A DNA stretch of 19,904 nt from Frankiales bacterium (GTDB lineage: Bacteria; Actinomycetota; Actinomycetes; Mycobacteriales; SCTD01), in the NCBI GenBank assembly GCA_025464695.1, contig JAODNQ010000022.1, forward strand, positions 1 to 19,904. Direction: 5' to 3'. The position numbers were made by a program, and so were the translations under genes. Of this stretch, positions 13,577 through 19,904 are shown one piece after another. A model generated the notes under the pieces. That model was not told the DNA's origin, searched no databases, and saw nothing but the letters and a program-made list of their open reading frames with translations. Numbering within the stretch: the stretch's first letter is position 1; every line of letters begins with the position of its first letter.

Positions 13577-14066
13577 TGGGCACCGCCTGGAGCAGGCGTG
13601 CGGACTCGCGCTGCTCGTTACTTTGGCGGGACCCCCGTCCGCCCCCCTCCGAGCGTGGGGCGGGGGGGCGCCCGTCCGCCCCCTCGATGGGTGCTGCAGT
13701 CCGCCCCCTTAGCGGGATCGGCTCAAGGGGCGGACGTCCGCCTCCTTCGCGGCGGCTCGTGGTGCGGGGTCGGACGCGGCGCTGCTCGGTCGCCAACAGC
13801 GCGGCGTAGACGGCGGTCCGGCCGGGGGTCCCGGTCTGGACGCGGTCGAGCAGCCGTGCCTCGACGGCCTGCTCCAGGCGCTCGCTCACGCGCCGTTCGC
13901 TGCGGCCGAGGCGAGTCGCCAGCCGGCTGCGGGGGACGCTGACCTGCCCGGCCTCGGTCATGTCGTCGCAGAGCGCGAGGAGCAACACGCGGACGCTGTC
14001 GCTGATCGCGGCGGACCGCAGCACCTCCTCGCGCCACCGGCCTCGCCGCGTGCCACGTCCCGTCAC
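13569..14066 (-). CDS. Winged-helix DNA-binding protein, possible replication initiator or regulator (165 aa)
   Basis: GTG 14066-14064 overlaps the upstream stop in GTGA. Residues 18-95 form a winged helix: SVRVLLLALCDDM, then QVSVPRSRLATRLGRSERRVSERLEQAVEARLLDRVQTG (recognition helix around 54-68), then a wing and AVYAALL. Residues 100-150 are an Arg/Gly/Pro tail with repeated RPP/GRTAAP/GRPP units. The DNA encoding them carries several GTCCGCCCC-type repeats. Lambdoid phage O proteins hold origin iterons inside their own gene, so a replication role is plausible. The protein is short for an initiator, however, and a transcription regulator is equally possible. Confidence 0.7.
   Translation of the reverse strand: MTGRGTRRGRWREEVLRSAAISDSVRVLLLALCDDMTEAGQVSVPRSRLATRLGRSERRVSERLEQAVEARLLDRVQTGTPGRTAVYAALLATEQRRVRPRTTSRREGGGRPPLEPIPLRGRTAAPIEGADGRPPAPRSEGGGRGSRQSNEQRESARLLQAVPSA
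13637..13745. repeat. Iteron-like GTCCGCCCC repeats inside the winged-helix gene
   Basis: Direct copies of GTCCGCCCCC(T) occur at 13637-13647, 13674-13684 and 13699-13709. An inverted copy AGGGGCGGAC lies at 13726-13735, and a variant GTCCGCCTCC at 13736-13745. The last two form the palindrome GGCGGACGTCCGCC (13729-13742). Spacing is irregular (37, 25 and 27 bases). This could be an origin or a set of binding sites for the encoded protein; a simple codon bias for Gly-Arg-Pro-Pro repeats is the null explanation. Confidence 0.55.
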
Positions 14067-14572
14067 CACCGGGGCACCGGCCCGCCGGGGTGGTCCCGCT
14101 CGACCTTGAGCCCGGCGACGTAGCCGGGGGTCCCCCGCAGCCGTGTCAGCTCGTCGTGGGACGTGCCGCCGGCACGAGCACGCACGCCCAGAGCGACGGT
14201 GCGCCACCCGACGTAGTTGCGCTCCTCGGCCTGGTGGGCGGCCTCGACCTCAAGGGCCAGGCGCTCGGCGATGACGTGCGGATCGCACTCGCGGCGCCAC
14301 GCCTCGGCCGCACAGACGGCGCTGGCGACCTTGGTCGGTTGGGGCGCTGCCTCGAACTCGGCGGACCCGTACAGCGGCAGACCGTCGAGGCCCCCCGGCA
14401 CGCCCCGAGCCCATCGCCCGGTTGCGTCCTGCGGGTCGTACCGCCGCGCCTGTCGGACGTCCGTGAGAGACTCGGGCCGGACCTGCTGCTTGGCGGCGGC
14501 TGCGTCTCGACTAGTAGGGCCGGTGCCTGTGGCGGGTGCCGGCCCTCGTCGTGTCCCCGGCGGGGCGCTCAT
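14063..14572 (-). CDS. Hypothetical phage protein (169 aa)
   Basis: ATG 14572-14570 overlaps the upstream stop in ATGA, and its own stop overlaps the winged-helix gene in GTGA. The first about 60 residues are low complexity and polar (APPGTRRGPAPATGTG). The middle and end are helical (VASAVCAAEAWRRECDPHVIAERLALEVEAAHQAEERNYVGW). There are no metal, catalytic or membrane motifs. By position in the early gene block, a replication or regulatory accessory role is possible. I do not recognise a family. Confidence 0.65.
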   Translation of the reverse strand: MSAPPGTRRGPAPATGTGPTSRDAAAAKQQVRPESLTDVRQARRYDPQDATGRWARGVPGGLDGLPLYGSAEFEAAPQPTKVASAVCAAEAWRRECDPHVIAERLALEVEAAHQAEERNYVGWRTVALGVRARAGGTSHDELTRLRGTPGYVAGLKVERDHPGGPVPRW

Positions 14573-14832
14573 GCCGCCTTCGTCTTCCGGGCGCGGCGAG
14601 CAGCAGCGCTCTTCGCCGCCAGCGCGAGGTAGTACGCCCGCCGGGCGTGCTCCGCCCGGCGGGCGCGGTCCTGGGGCGCCAGGACCCCCTCGGGGTCGAC
14701 CTCGCGCTCGAAGTTGTCGCGGAACGCCTGACGTGCGGGAGCGGTGTGCGCGCTGGGGTCAACGACCTTCGCGTGCAGGGCGTGCGCACCGATGCGGCCC
14801 CAGAGGGCGCGCTGTTCGGGTGTTGTGGGCAT
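14569..14832 (-). CDS. Small phage protein of a type common in actinobacterial prophages (87 aa)
   Basis: ATG 14832-14830. The sequence RALWGRIGAHALHAK, then PARQAFRDNFEREVDPEGVLAPQDRARRAEHARRAYYLALAAKSAAARR, matches a short basic protein I have often seen in actinobacterial prophages and integrative elements. The signature is RFEREVDPxGxLxPxERxRRAEHAR. Its biochemical role is not known to me. The strongly basic C-terminal helix suggests nucleic acid binding. It overlaps the next gene by ATGA. An 87-base gap precedes it, with a small CCAGC-GAAG-GCTGG hairpin just upstream (14840-14853). Confidence 0.75.
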   Translation of the reverse strand: MPTTPEQRALWGRIGAHALHAKVVDPSAHTAPARQAFRDNFEREVDPEGVLAPQDRARRAEHARRAYYLALAAKSAAARRARKTKAA

Positions 14833-14919
14833 GCGGCGGCCAGCCTTCGCTGGTCGCAGCTCCCTGACGTTCCGCTGCTCTTTGGCCTGACTGGCCGGGG
14901 CCTTGAGGTCCGGGCGACG

Positions 14920-15324
14920 CTACAGCAAGCGTTGTGGCCTGTCCGGGGAGTGCCGGGAGGTCGGCGCGACCTTCACGGTGACCGCCTGCGGCGGCGACTG
15001 GGGGCCTGCCTGTCGCACTTCCTCGATCACCCCGCTGCCGGCGAGGCGGGCGAGGTCAAGCAGGAACGGGCGCCCGTAGTACTGGCCGCTGCACCTCCCG
15101 GACGAGCAGGACAGGAAGACCTCGGCCTGCTCGTCAACCTCGTCGAGCCACTGCCCGACGAGGCCCTGCCGGTTGACCACAAGCACCCCGGCGGGGGTGC
15201 GGATGATGTAGCCCATGCGGTGGTGCCGGGTGCGGCAGTAGAGCGTCATGGCGGGCACGCCCGCGACCGGGCGCCCCTTGGCGTCGAGCACGGCGAGCAC
15301 GGCCGCGTCCGCTGGCGGCCTCAC
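14920..15324 (-). CDS. Small Cys/His protein coupled to the integrase (134 aa)
   Basis: GTG 15324-15322 overlaps the integrase stop in GTGA. Possible metal ligands are C30 with H34/H35 (LYCRTRHH) and C73 with C78 (SCSSGRC), giving one potential zinc site. The rest is mixed strand and helix ([34 protein letters not shown]) with a disordered C-terminus. Its place right after the integrase is where a recombination directionality factor could be encoded, but it lacks the usual winged-helix or MerR-like pattern. Function unknown. Confidence 0.65.
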   Translation of the reverse strand: MRPPADAAVLAVLDAKGRPVAGVPAMTLYCRTRHHRMGYIIRTPAGVLVVNRQGLVGQWLDEVDEQAEVFLSCSSGRCSGQYYGRPFLLDLARLAGSGVIEEVRQAGPQSPPQAVTVKVAPTSRHSPDRPQRLL

Positions 15325-16217
15325 AGCCGATCCCCCAGCGCCATGCGCTTGTGGGCCTCGCGGGCGCGGGCGTCGGCAGTGCTGGCCGCGTACCGGGACA
15401 GCATCTCCGCCGACCTCCAGCCCGCCAAGCGCATCAAATCGCGTTCCTGGCCTCCCCCGGCCAGCCAGGCGTGCGCGAAGGTGTGCCGGAAGCGGTGGGC
15501 GTGGACGCCCTCGACTCCGGCGGTCGCAGCCCGGGTGCGGATCATCTCGTCGCAGCCGTCCTTGCTGAGCCGCCCTCGCTGAGTGAGGAACAGCCCCGGG
15601 TTGTCCGCGTACCGGTGGACCGTGCGGGCGCGCAGGTAGCGGTCGAGCGCGCGTCCGGTCTTCGGCCCGAACGGACACGCGCGCGGCCGGCTGCCCTTGC
15701 CCATGACGACGGCCACCTCGGAGTCGAGGTCCAGGTGCTCTACGTCGAGGCCGGTCAGCTCGCTAATCCGCATGCCGGTGTCCATGAGCAGCCGGAAGAT
15801 CGCGGTGTCCCGGCGGTCCCGGAAGTCCTTGCCGTCGCAGACCTTGAGCAGGCGGGTGATCTCCTCGTCCGACAGGATCGCCACGGGTGTCTCGGGCACG
15901 GTCGGCGGCCTGAGCTTCGCCATGGGGTGCTCGGGCAGCTCCTCCTCGTCCACGAGCCAACCGCAGAACCGCTGGAGGCCCTTGAAGCGGGTCACGACGG
16001 TGTTGGGCGCCAGCCGGTCGCCCTCGTCGGCCAGCCAGGCGTCGATCGTGCGCCGGGTCAACGACTCCAGGGTCAGCGGCCGGTCGTTCGCCTCCAGCCA
16101 CGTCGTGAACGCCTTGATGGCCTGGCCGTAGACGTTCTGCGTCCGCACGGCCTTGCCCTCGGCGCGTAGGTGACGGCGCCACGAGGCCGCCAGATCGTCG
16201 ATGCGGACGCCTGTCAT
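15321..16217 (-). CDS. int: Tyrosine recombinase / phage-type integrase (298 aa)
   Basis: It catalyses site-specific integration between attP and attB. The N-terminal SAM-like core-binding domain spans about 5-95 ([30 protein letters not shown]). The catalytic domain follows with the full set: R150 ([11 protein letters not shown]), K174 (VMGKGSRPR), H241 and R244 ([14 protein letters not shown]), W267 in place of the second His (LAGWRS), and nucleophile Y276 (SRYA). It is intact and of normal length for the XerC/D-like group, without a large arm-binding domain. ATG 16217-16215 lies about 105 bases from the right attachment repeat. It is the first gene of the long minus-strand train rather than a separate unit. 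Confidence 0.95.
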   Translation of the reverse strand: MTGVRIDDLAASWRRHLRAEGKAVRTQNVYGQAIKAFTTWLEANDRPLTLESLTRRTIDAWLADEGDRLAPNTVVTRFKGLQRFCGWLVDEEELPEHPMAKLRPPTVPETPVAILSDEEITRLLKVCDGKDFRDRRDTAIFRLLMDTGMRISELTGLDVEHLDLDSEVAVVMGKGSRPRACPFGPKTGRALDRYLRARTVHRYADNPGLFLTQRGRLSKDGCDEMIRTRAATAGVEGVHAHRFRHTFAHAWLAGGGQERDLMRLAGWRSAEMLSRYAASTADARAREAHKRMALGDRL

Positions 16218-16243
16218 GTGGTCAAGGTATCCGGCGAGCGAGC

Positions 16244-16270
16244 GTTGTAGGTGCAGGACGCGCGGGTCAA
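16244..16270 (-). promoter_or_regulatory. Candidate integrase promoter overlapping the LigD-like stop codon
   Basis: On the minus strand TTGACC (16270-16265) and TACAAC (16249-16244) are 15 bases apart, a short but usable spacing, placing a start about 20-30 bases before the integrase ATG. The TGA of TTGACC is the stop codon of the LigD-like gene (16269-16267). No clear ribosome site precedes the integrase, so readthrough from the host gene may also contribute. Confidence 0.4.
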
Positions 16271-17307
16271 TCTGCGATGTTCTCGCTGGTCACAGCCTTT
16301 CGGCGAGAAGGCTGGACACGGAGCGGCTCGCCTGGCATCTTCGGGAACTGCGGGGGGTACGGCGCGTCGCCCTCCCCCGAGCTCTCGTACAGGTCGAGCA
16401 GCGGCTGCAGGTCGTGGTGCACGTCGTCGATCGCCGCGTGCACGTCGCCGAGCTCGGCGAACCGCTCGCGCATGGTCCAGATGTCGAAGTCCTCGACCGT
16501 CACCCAGCTGACCTCCTCCCACGTCACCGGCGCGCTCACCGTGCCGCTGGGACGAGCGCGGACGCTGTAGGCGCTGGCGATGGTCTGGTCCCGGGCCATC
16601 CGGTTGTAGTCCAGGAACACCCGCTCCCCGCGCTCCTCCTTCCACCACCTGCTGGTCGCGAGCTCCGGGCGTCGTCGCTCGACCTCCCGGGCGACCGCGA
16701 GGGCCGCGTGCCGCAGCTGCAGGAACGTGTACTCCGGCTTCACCCGCACGTAGACGTGGATGCCCTTGCTGCCGCTGGTCTTCGGGTAGGCGACGTAGCC
16801 GAGCTCGTCGAAGACCTCCTTCACCTCGAGCGCGGTCTCGACGACGTCGGCCCAGCCGGTGCCGGGCATCGGGTCGAGGTCGATCCGCAGCTCGTCCGGG
16901 TGCTCGACGTCGTCGCGGCGGGACGGCCAGGGGTGGAAGTCGAAGGTCGACATCTGCACCGCCCACGCCACGTGCGCCACGTCCACCGGGCAGAGCTCCG
17001 TGGCGCTGCGCCCGCTGGGGAACTCCACGGTCGCCGTCTGGACCCACGGCGGGGCGCCCTTGGGGACCCGCTTCGTGTAGACCGCCGGCGAGTCCGCGCC
17101 CTCGGGGTGGCGCTTGAGCACGGTCGGCCGCTCCCGGAGCGCCCGCACGATGCCCGGTGCGACCGCGAGGTAGTACTCGACGAGGTCGATCTTGCGGCCC
17201 CGGCCCTCGGGCAGCCCGGGGAAGTAGGTGCGGTCGGGGTTGGTGACCTTGACGACGTGCTCGCCGGTGGGGGTGTCGATCGCGATCTCGACGAAGGGGC
17301 TGGCCAT
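16267..17307 (-). CDS. LigD-like polymerase (PolDom) with element-supplied C-terminus (346 aa)
   Basis: It is a stand-alone archaeo-eukaryotic primase-type polymerase related to the LigD polymerase domain of bacterial end joining, adding nucleotides at DNA ends. Visible motifs are NPDRTYFP and RKIDLVEYY near the N-terminus, the catalytic RIDLDP (D143, D145), [12 protein letters not shown] (177-188), and [20 protein letters not shown] (231-250, third acidic residue D233). ATG 17307-17305 is chosen because upstream sequence is an msrB shadow. From about M324 (PKM-PGEPLR) the sequence crosses the attachment repeat. The last about 16-22 residues ([16 protein letters not shown]) come from the element, replacing a native tail of about 50 basic residues left at 2751-2906. 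All catalytic motifs precede the junction, so activity is probably kept. No ligase or nuclease domain is fused. Confidence 0.9.
   Translation of the reverse strand: MASPFVEIAIDTPTGEHVVKVTNPDRTYFPGLPEGRGRKIDLVEYYLAVAPGIVRALRERPTVLKRHPEGADSPAVYTKRVPKGAPPWVQTATVEFPSGRSATELCPVDVAHVAWAVQMSTFDFHPWPSRRDDVEHPDELRIDLDPMPGTGWADVVETALEVKEVFDELGYVAYPKTSGSKGIHVYVRVKPEYTFLQLRHAALAVAREVERRRPELATSRWWKEERGERVFLDYNRMARDQTIASAYSVRARPSGTVSAPVTWEEVSWVTVEDFDIWTMRERFAELGDVHAAIDDVHHDLQPLLDLYESSGEGDAPYPPQFPKMPGEPLRVQPSRRKAVTSENIAD
16322..16345. repeat. attR-type attachment repeat (right end of element)
   Basis: AGCGGCTCGCC (16322-16332), TGG, CATCTTCGGG (16336-16345). It is the direct copy of 2890-2913 with three internal differences. 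It lies within the LigD-like coding sequence at PKMPGEPL. Chromosomal sequence is to the right, element sequence with the integrase to the left. Confidence 0.75.
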
Positions 17308-17346
17308 GCCGGGAACGTACTCAGCCCGCCCGGCGCTGCACCCGGC

Positions 17347-17751
17347 ATGACCGAGTTCCCCGTGCAGAAGTCCGACGACCAGTGGCGCCAGGAGCTGACC
17401 CAGGAGGAGTACCTCGTGCTCCGCCGCGCCGGCACCGAGCGCCCCTGGACCGGCGAGTACAACGACACGAAGACCGAGGGCGTCTACTCCTGCCGGGCCT
17501 GCGGCGCCGAGCTGTTCACCAGCGACACCAAGTTCGACAGCCACTGCGGGTGGCCGAGCTTCTACGCCCCGAGTGCGAAGGACAACGTCGTGCTGAAGGA
17601 GGACCGCGGCCTCGGGATGCTGCGGGTCGAGGTGCTCTGCGCCTCCTGCGGCAGCCACCTGGGCCACGTGTTCGACGACGCCCCGCAGACGCCCACCGGC
17701 GACCGCTACTGCATGAACTCGGTCAGCCTTCGGCTGCAGCCGAAGGAGTAG
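17347..17751 (+). CDS. msrB: Peptide-methionine (R)-S-oxide reductase
   Basis: It repairs R-methionine sulfoxide in proteins using thioredoxin. The 134-residue length is normal. Two zinc CxxC pairs are present (C49/C52 in YSCRACG; C98/C101 in LCASCGSHLGHVF). Other motifs are HCGWPSFY (67-72) and the catalytic Cys C122 in GDRYCMNSVSLRL. C67 may serve as resolving Cys. ATG 17347 leaves a 39-base divergent gap to the LigD-like gene, which must hold both promoters. Its stop is 3 bases from that of the converging DUF4253-type gene. In Mycobacterium tuberculosis msrB also lies near hemQ in opposite orientation, consistent with this neighbourhood. Confidence 0.95.
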   Translation: MTEFPVQKSDDQWRQELTQEEYLVLRRAGTERPWTGEYNDTKTEGVYSCRACGAELFTSDTKFDSHCGWPSFYAPSAKDNVVLKEDRGLGMLRVEVLCASCGSHLGHVFDDAPQTPTGDRYCMNSVSLRLQPKE

Positions 17752-17754
17752 CGG

Positions 17755-18584
17755 CTACGGCCGGTCGTGCAGGAACCAGGCGTGTCCCTCCAGGAGCGCC
17801 AGGGCCAGCTCGTACCGGTACACCTGCAGGGAGCCGCCGACCTCCTTGAGCTGCCACGCCAGCGCGTAGGCCTCCTCCGGGTCGGTCGCGGCCGGCCGAC
17901 CACGTACTGGAGCATCGTCCCCCAGTGCGCCACGAGCTCGGCGCCGTACCGCTGCTGCCACTCCCGCTGGACCGCGACCAGGCCCGCCTCGCGGTCGCCG
18001 TGCTCGCAGCTGTGGAACGACAGCCAGGCCGGGGCCAGCCAGCCGTGCTCGGTCGGGAGCAGGGCCAGAGCGACGGTCTGCGGCTCGTACCAGTTCCCGG
18101 TGCCCGTCAGCCAGGCGACGTCGACCTGCTCCCGCAGGGCCGGCTCCTGCTGCTGCGCGGTGAACAGCCACCGGTCGAACTCCGGCTCGGTGGTGGGGTC
18201 GCCGAGGGCCTGGACCATCCGCGCGGCGAGGTCGGGGGTGCGGGGGAAGCGGGAGGAGCAGAACAGCTCGAGGTCCTCGCGGGTCTCGGGCAGGTCGTTG
18301 ACCCAGCCGATCTCGATGCCTCCGACCCCGACCGCGGCCGCCCGCTCCACCAGGTCGTCCGCCTCGACGCCGCCCGCGTACCAGCCCTCCGCGCCGTCCA
18401 CGCAGACCGGCCACCGCCCGGTCGTCGGCAGCGCCGCCCGGGCCGCCCGCCAGACCGGGAGCACGTCCGCCGGGTCCACCCCGTGCACGAGCCAGACCCC
18501 GCCGTCCTGCCGCTCGAGCGGCTGGTCGTCGGGGAGGGCGAGGGCGGACCGGAGCGAGGCCTCGTCGTCGAGCACGCGGCGCAC
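17755..18584 (-). pseudogene. DUF4253-type protein gene with an apparent frameshift
   Basis: From GTG 18584-18582 the frame reads through about residue 232 (DDQPLERQDGGVWLVHGVD, RRFP-like segments, WLAPAWLSFHSCEHGDREAG, QQRYGAELVAHWGTMLQYVVGRP). It then turns into Arg-rich nonsense. The expected continuation RPAATDPEEAYALAWQ, LQVYRYELALALLEGHAWFLHDRP is found in another minus-strand frame ending at TAG 17757-17755. The break lies at about 17886-17897, in the slippery GC run GGTCGCGGCCGGCC, and fits a one-base deletion. The C-terminal pattern YGAE..., DPEEAYALAW, WFLHD is what I associate with DUF4253, function unknown. It could be a true pseudogene or a sequencing error; the intact product would be about 275 residues. 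Confidence 0.75.
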
Positions 18585-18628
18585 CGTAGCCGCTGGACGC
18601 CGGCCCGACGGGGGCCCACTCTCACAGC

Positions 18629-18793
18629 ATGACGAGCAGGTTCGCGGTGCCGCTGTCCGACCTCGAGCGGTCGGCGCACGTCCCGGTCGAGGAGCAGACC
18701 ACCGCTCAGGCCGAGCCGCCGCCGGCGATGCCGATCACGCAGGAGGAGCTCGACCGGCACCGCCTGCTGGGCCCGCTGGGAGCCGGCGGCTGA
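18629..18793 (+). CDS. Possible small hypothetical protein (54 aa)
   Basis: ATG 18629 opens MTSRFAVPLSDLERSAHVPVEEQ, TTAQAEPPPAMPITQEELDRHRLLGPLGAGG, ending at TGA 18791-18793. It lies in the gap between a minus-strand gene starting at 18584 (divergent) and one ending at 18813 (convergent), so it does not need to overlap any other gene. There is no clear ribosome site; expression could be leaderless. It is acidic with a short C-terminal helix. No homologue was recognised. Confidence 0.4.
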   Translation: MTSRFAVPLSDLERSAHVPVEEQTTAQAEPPPAMPITQEELDRHRLLGPLGAGG

Positions 18794-18817
18794 CCGACGC
18801 CGGTCCGCAGGGTCAGC
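18789..18817. terminator. Weak hairpin between converging genes
   Basis: GCTGACC (18789-18795) pairs with GGTCAGC (18811-18817) around a 15-base GC-rich loop. It overlaps the 3' ends of the small plus-strand frame and the minus-strand Ig-like gene. It is a possible bidirectional terminator; the stem is only 7 bp. Confidence 0.35.
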
Positions 18818-19520
18818 GGAACGACACCGGCGCCGACACGGTCGGGACGGTCAGGTCGTCGGCCGGACGCACGACCCGGTACGCCCAGGTGGCCGTCGTC
18901 AGCCCGGTGCCGGTGACCGGCCGCGCGACGGTCACGGAGAACTTGTCGGTGCCCGGCAGGCAGGTGATCGGCTCGGCGTACGGCGTGAAGGCGCTCCGGT
19001 AGGCGACCTGCAGCTCCAGCTCGGCCCCCTCGCACTCCGGGGTCGTGCCCGAGACCACCACGTTCGCGGGGTCCTTCGGGTCCTTGGCGACCTTCACCGT
19101 CACCGGGTACTGCAGCTTGACGGTCGGGAGCCGCTGCTCGACGAGGTCCGCCGCTCCTTCGACAGCGTTCAGGAGCGGGGCGAGCAGCGTGTTGTCGCCC
19201 GTGGTGCCGTTCGCGCGCACGCTGGTGCGGAACCGGCCGTTCGCGTCGGTCGTGACCGTCTTGCCCCAGACGAACTGCTCGAGCGTCGCGTCCCAGGTCG
19301 CTACGGCGACCGGGTTCTTCGCGGCGCGCCGCCCGTCGACGCCGAACACCGTGCCGCTCACGGGGACGTCGGCGCCGTAGCGCACGTAGTCCGGCGGGAC
19401 GTCGAGGACGATCTCGGACGTGGCGCCGTCACCTGTGATGGCGGTGGCGGCGGTGAGCGGGACGGCCGCCAGGGCGAGCAGCAGCGCGACGGGCAGGGCG
19501 AGGACCGGGACACGGCTCAC
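18813..19520 (-). CDS. Secreted Ig-like fold protein (235 aa)
   Basis: GTG 19520-19518 is chosen; GGAG lies about 9 bases upstream. A signal peptide is evident (MSRVPVLALPVALLLALAAV, cleavage near PLTAATA). The mature protein is strand-rich with two Ig/carboxypeptidase-regulatory-like segments: SGTVFGVDGRRA, ATWDATLEQFVWGKTVTTDANGRF; and VTVKVAKDPKDPANVVVSGTTPECEG, followed by a domain ending RPVTGTGLTTATWAYRVVRP. Two Cys (in TPECEG and PITCLPG) may form a disulfide. There is no LPxTG anchor or C-terminal membrane segment, so it is probably released or loosely wall-bound. Function unknown; no operon partner. Confidence 0.8.
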   Translation of the reverse strand: MSRVPVLALPVALLLALAAVPLTAATAITGDGATSEIVLDVPPDYVRYGADVPVSGTVFGVDGRRAAKNPVAVATWDATLEQFVWGKTVTTDANGRFRTSVRANGTTGDNTLLAPLLNAVEGAADLVEQRLPTVKLQYPVTVKVAKDPKDPANVVVSGTTPECEGAELELQVAYRSAFTPYAEPITCLPGTDKFSVTVARPVTGTGLTTATWAYRVVRPADDLTVPTVSAPVSFR

Positions 19521-19580
19521 GAGGAGGCTCCGAGGGCGAAGGGGGACGACCCCCTCTCATCGCCGCTCGAGCCGGCCCCG

Positions 19581-19602
19581 GCACTACCCGCACGGGTAGT
19601 GC
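19581..19602 (-). terminator. Terminator hairpin after hemQ
   Basis: GCACTACCC (19581-19589) pairs perfectly with GGGTAGTGC (19594-19602) around a 4-base loop. It lies about 15 bases downstream of the hemQ stop on the minus strand. There is no U-tract. Confidence 0.75.
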
Positions 19603-19616
19603 TGGGCCCGGAAGTC

Positions 19617-19904
19617 CTAGGGCAGCCCGGCGACGACGTCCGCGATGCTCTTGCGGATGCCGCTGTAGAAGGGCGTCTCGAGCTTCGTGTGCAGCCGTGC
19701 CCGGGAGGCCCGCAGGGCGCGGAGGCAGTCGGTGATGCGGTGCATCTCGTCGGCCTCGAAGGCCAGCAGCCACTCGTAGTCGCCGAGGCCGAAGGCGGCC
19801 ACCGTGTTGGCGCGGACGTCCTCGAAGTCGCGGCCCATGATCCCGTGCTCGGAGAGCATGCCCTTGCGCTCGTAGTCGGGCAGCAGGTACCACTCGAGCG
19901 AGCG
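19617..19904 (-). CDS. hemQ: Coproheme decarboxylase HemQ/ChdC, C-terminal part (gene runs off window)
   Basis: It catalyses the last step of the coproporphyrin-dependent heme pathway, the oxidative decarboxylation of coproheme to heme b. The frame is open from the window edge: [26 protein letters not shown], then [37 protein letters not shown], then [24 protein letters not shown] and TAG at 19619-19617. GDYEW and the EADEMHRI segment, which holds the probable proximal heme-ligand His, are diagnostic of the chlorite dismutase-like HemQ family. About 95 C-terminal residues are present; the start lies beyond base 19904. The gene ends in a clear hairpin terminator. HemQ is typical of actinobacteria and firmicutes. 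Confidence 0.92.
   Translation of the reverse strand, partial: RSLEWYLLPDYERKGMLSEHGIMGRDFEDVRANTVAAFGLGDYEWLLAFEADEMHRITDCLRALRASRARLHTKLETPFYSGIRKSIADVVAGLP

Larger units (their letters stand above)
2890..16345. mobile_element. About 13.4-kb integrated capsid- and tape-measure-encoding element (satellite-like or minimal prophage)
   Basis: The element is bounded by the 24-bp imperfect direct repeat in the 3' end of a LigD-like gene. It carries a tyrosine integrase next to the right repeat, terminase small and large subunits, a major capsid protein, a tape measure protein, and about a dozen small proteins including a winged-helix protein. Virtually all genes from the integrase to the tape measure run on the minus strand, and many overlap by 4 bp. 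A four-gene plus-strand operon lies at the left end. No portal, protease, connector, tail tube, baseplate, holin/endolysin, repressor or excisionase is recognisable. At about a third of a normal actinophage genome it cannot build a virion alone. Intact tight gene order favours a streamlined satellite over random decay. Confidence 0.75.

Noticed and set aside
14920..15324. Excisionase assignment for the gene after the integrase
   Set aside because: Position is suggestive but the sequence shows a Cys/His pattern and no winged-helix or MerR-like signature, so function is left open.
15351..16169. Open plus-strand frame opposite the integrase
   Set aside because: Antisense shadow; the integrase has all catalytic residues on the minus strand.

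Overview
The window is high-GC (well above 70% by eye) DNA from an actinobacterium. Evidence is the codon use, the many GTG starts with 4-bp GTGA/ATGA overlaps, the hemQ (coproheme decarboxylase) and msrB neighbourhood, and a stand-alone LigD-type polymerase gene. I cannot name the genus from sequence alone.

Left chromosomal part (1-2906). It holds the 3' part of an aldo/keto reductase gene (+), a small two-gene minus-strand unit (membrane protein plus a charged 62-residue protein), and a secreted collagen-like protein (+) ending in a strong hairpin. Next comes a minus-strand coding fragment that I read as the displaced 3' end of the LigD-like gene found about 13.4 kb away.

Integrated element (about 2890-16345). 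A 24-bp imperfect direct repeat (21/24 identical, with 11-bp and 10-bp perfect blocks) occurs at 2890-2913 and 16322-16345. Both copies fall in sequence encoding the same peptide (PKM-x-GEPLR). This fits a tyrosine integrase that inserted into the 3' end of the LigD-like polymerase gene and supplied a substitute C-terminus. Between the repeats lies a compact, nearly gapless minus-strand gene train. Its order is integrase, small zinc-type protein, three small phage-type proteins including a winged-helix protein whose gene carries iteron-like repeats, terminase small and large subunits, two small proteins, a 567-568-residue major capsid protein, and directly behind it a 1420-residue tail tape measure protein. 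A separate plus-strand operon of four small unknown genes (3020-4086) sits at the far end, facing the tape measure gene across a 16-bp perfect hairpin. I see no portal, head protease, connector, tail tube, baseplate, lysis, repressor or excisionase gene. The element looks like a minimal capsid-encoding, tape-measure-encoding element, possibly a phage satellite, rather than a full prophage. A decayed prophage is the main alternative.

Right chromosomal part (16267-19904). It holds the LigD-like polymerase gene with its replaced 3' end (-), msrB (+), a DUF4253-type gene broken by an apparent frameshift (-), a possible 54-residue protein (+), a secreted Ig-like protein (-), a terminator hairpin, and the 3' part of hemQ (-) running off the window.
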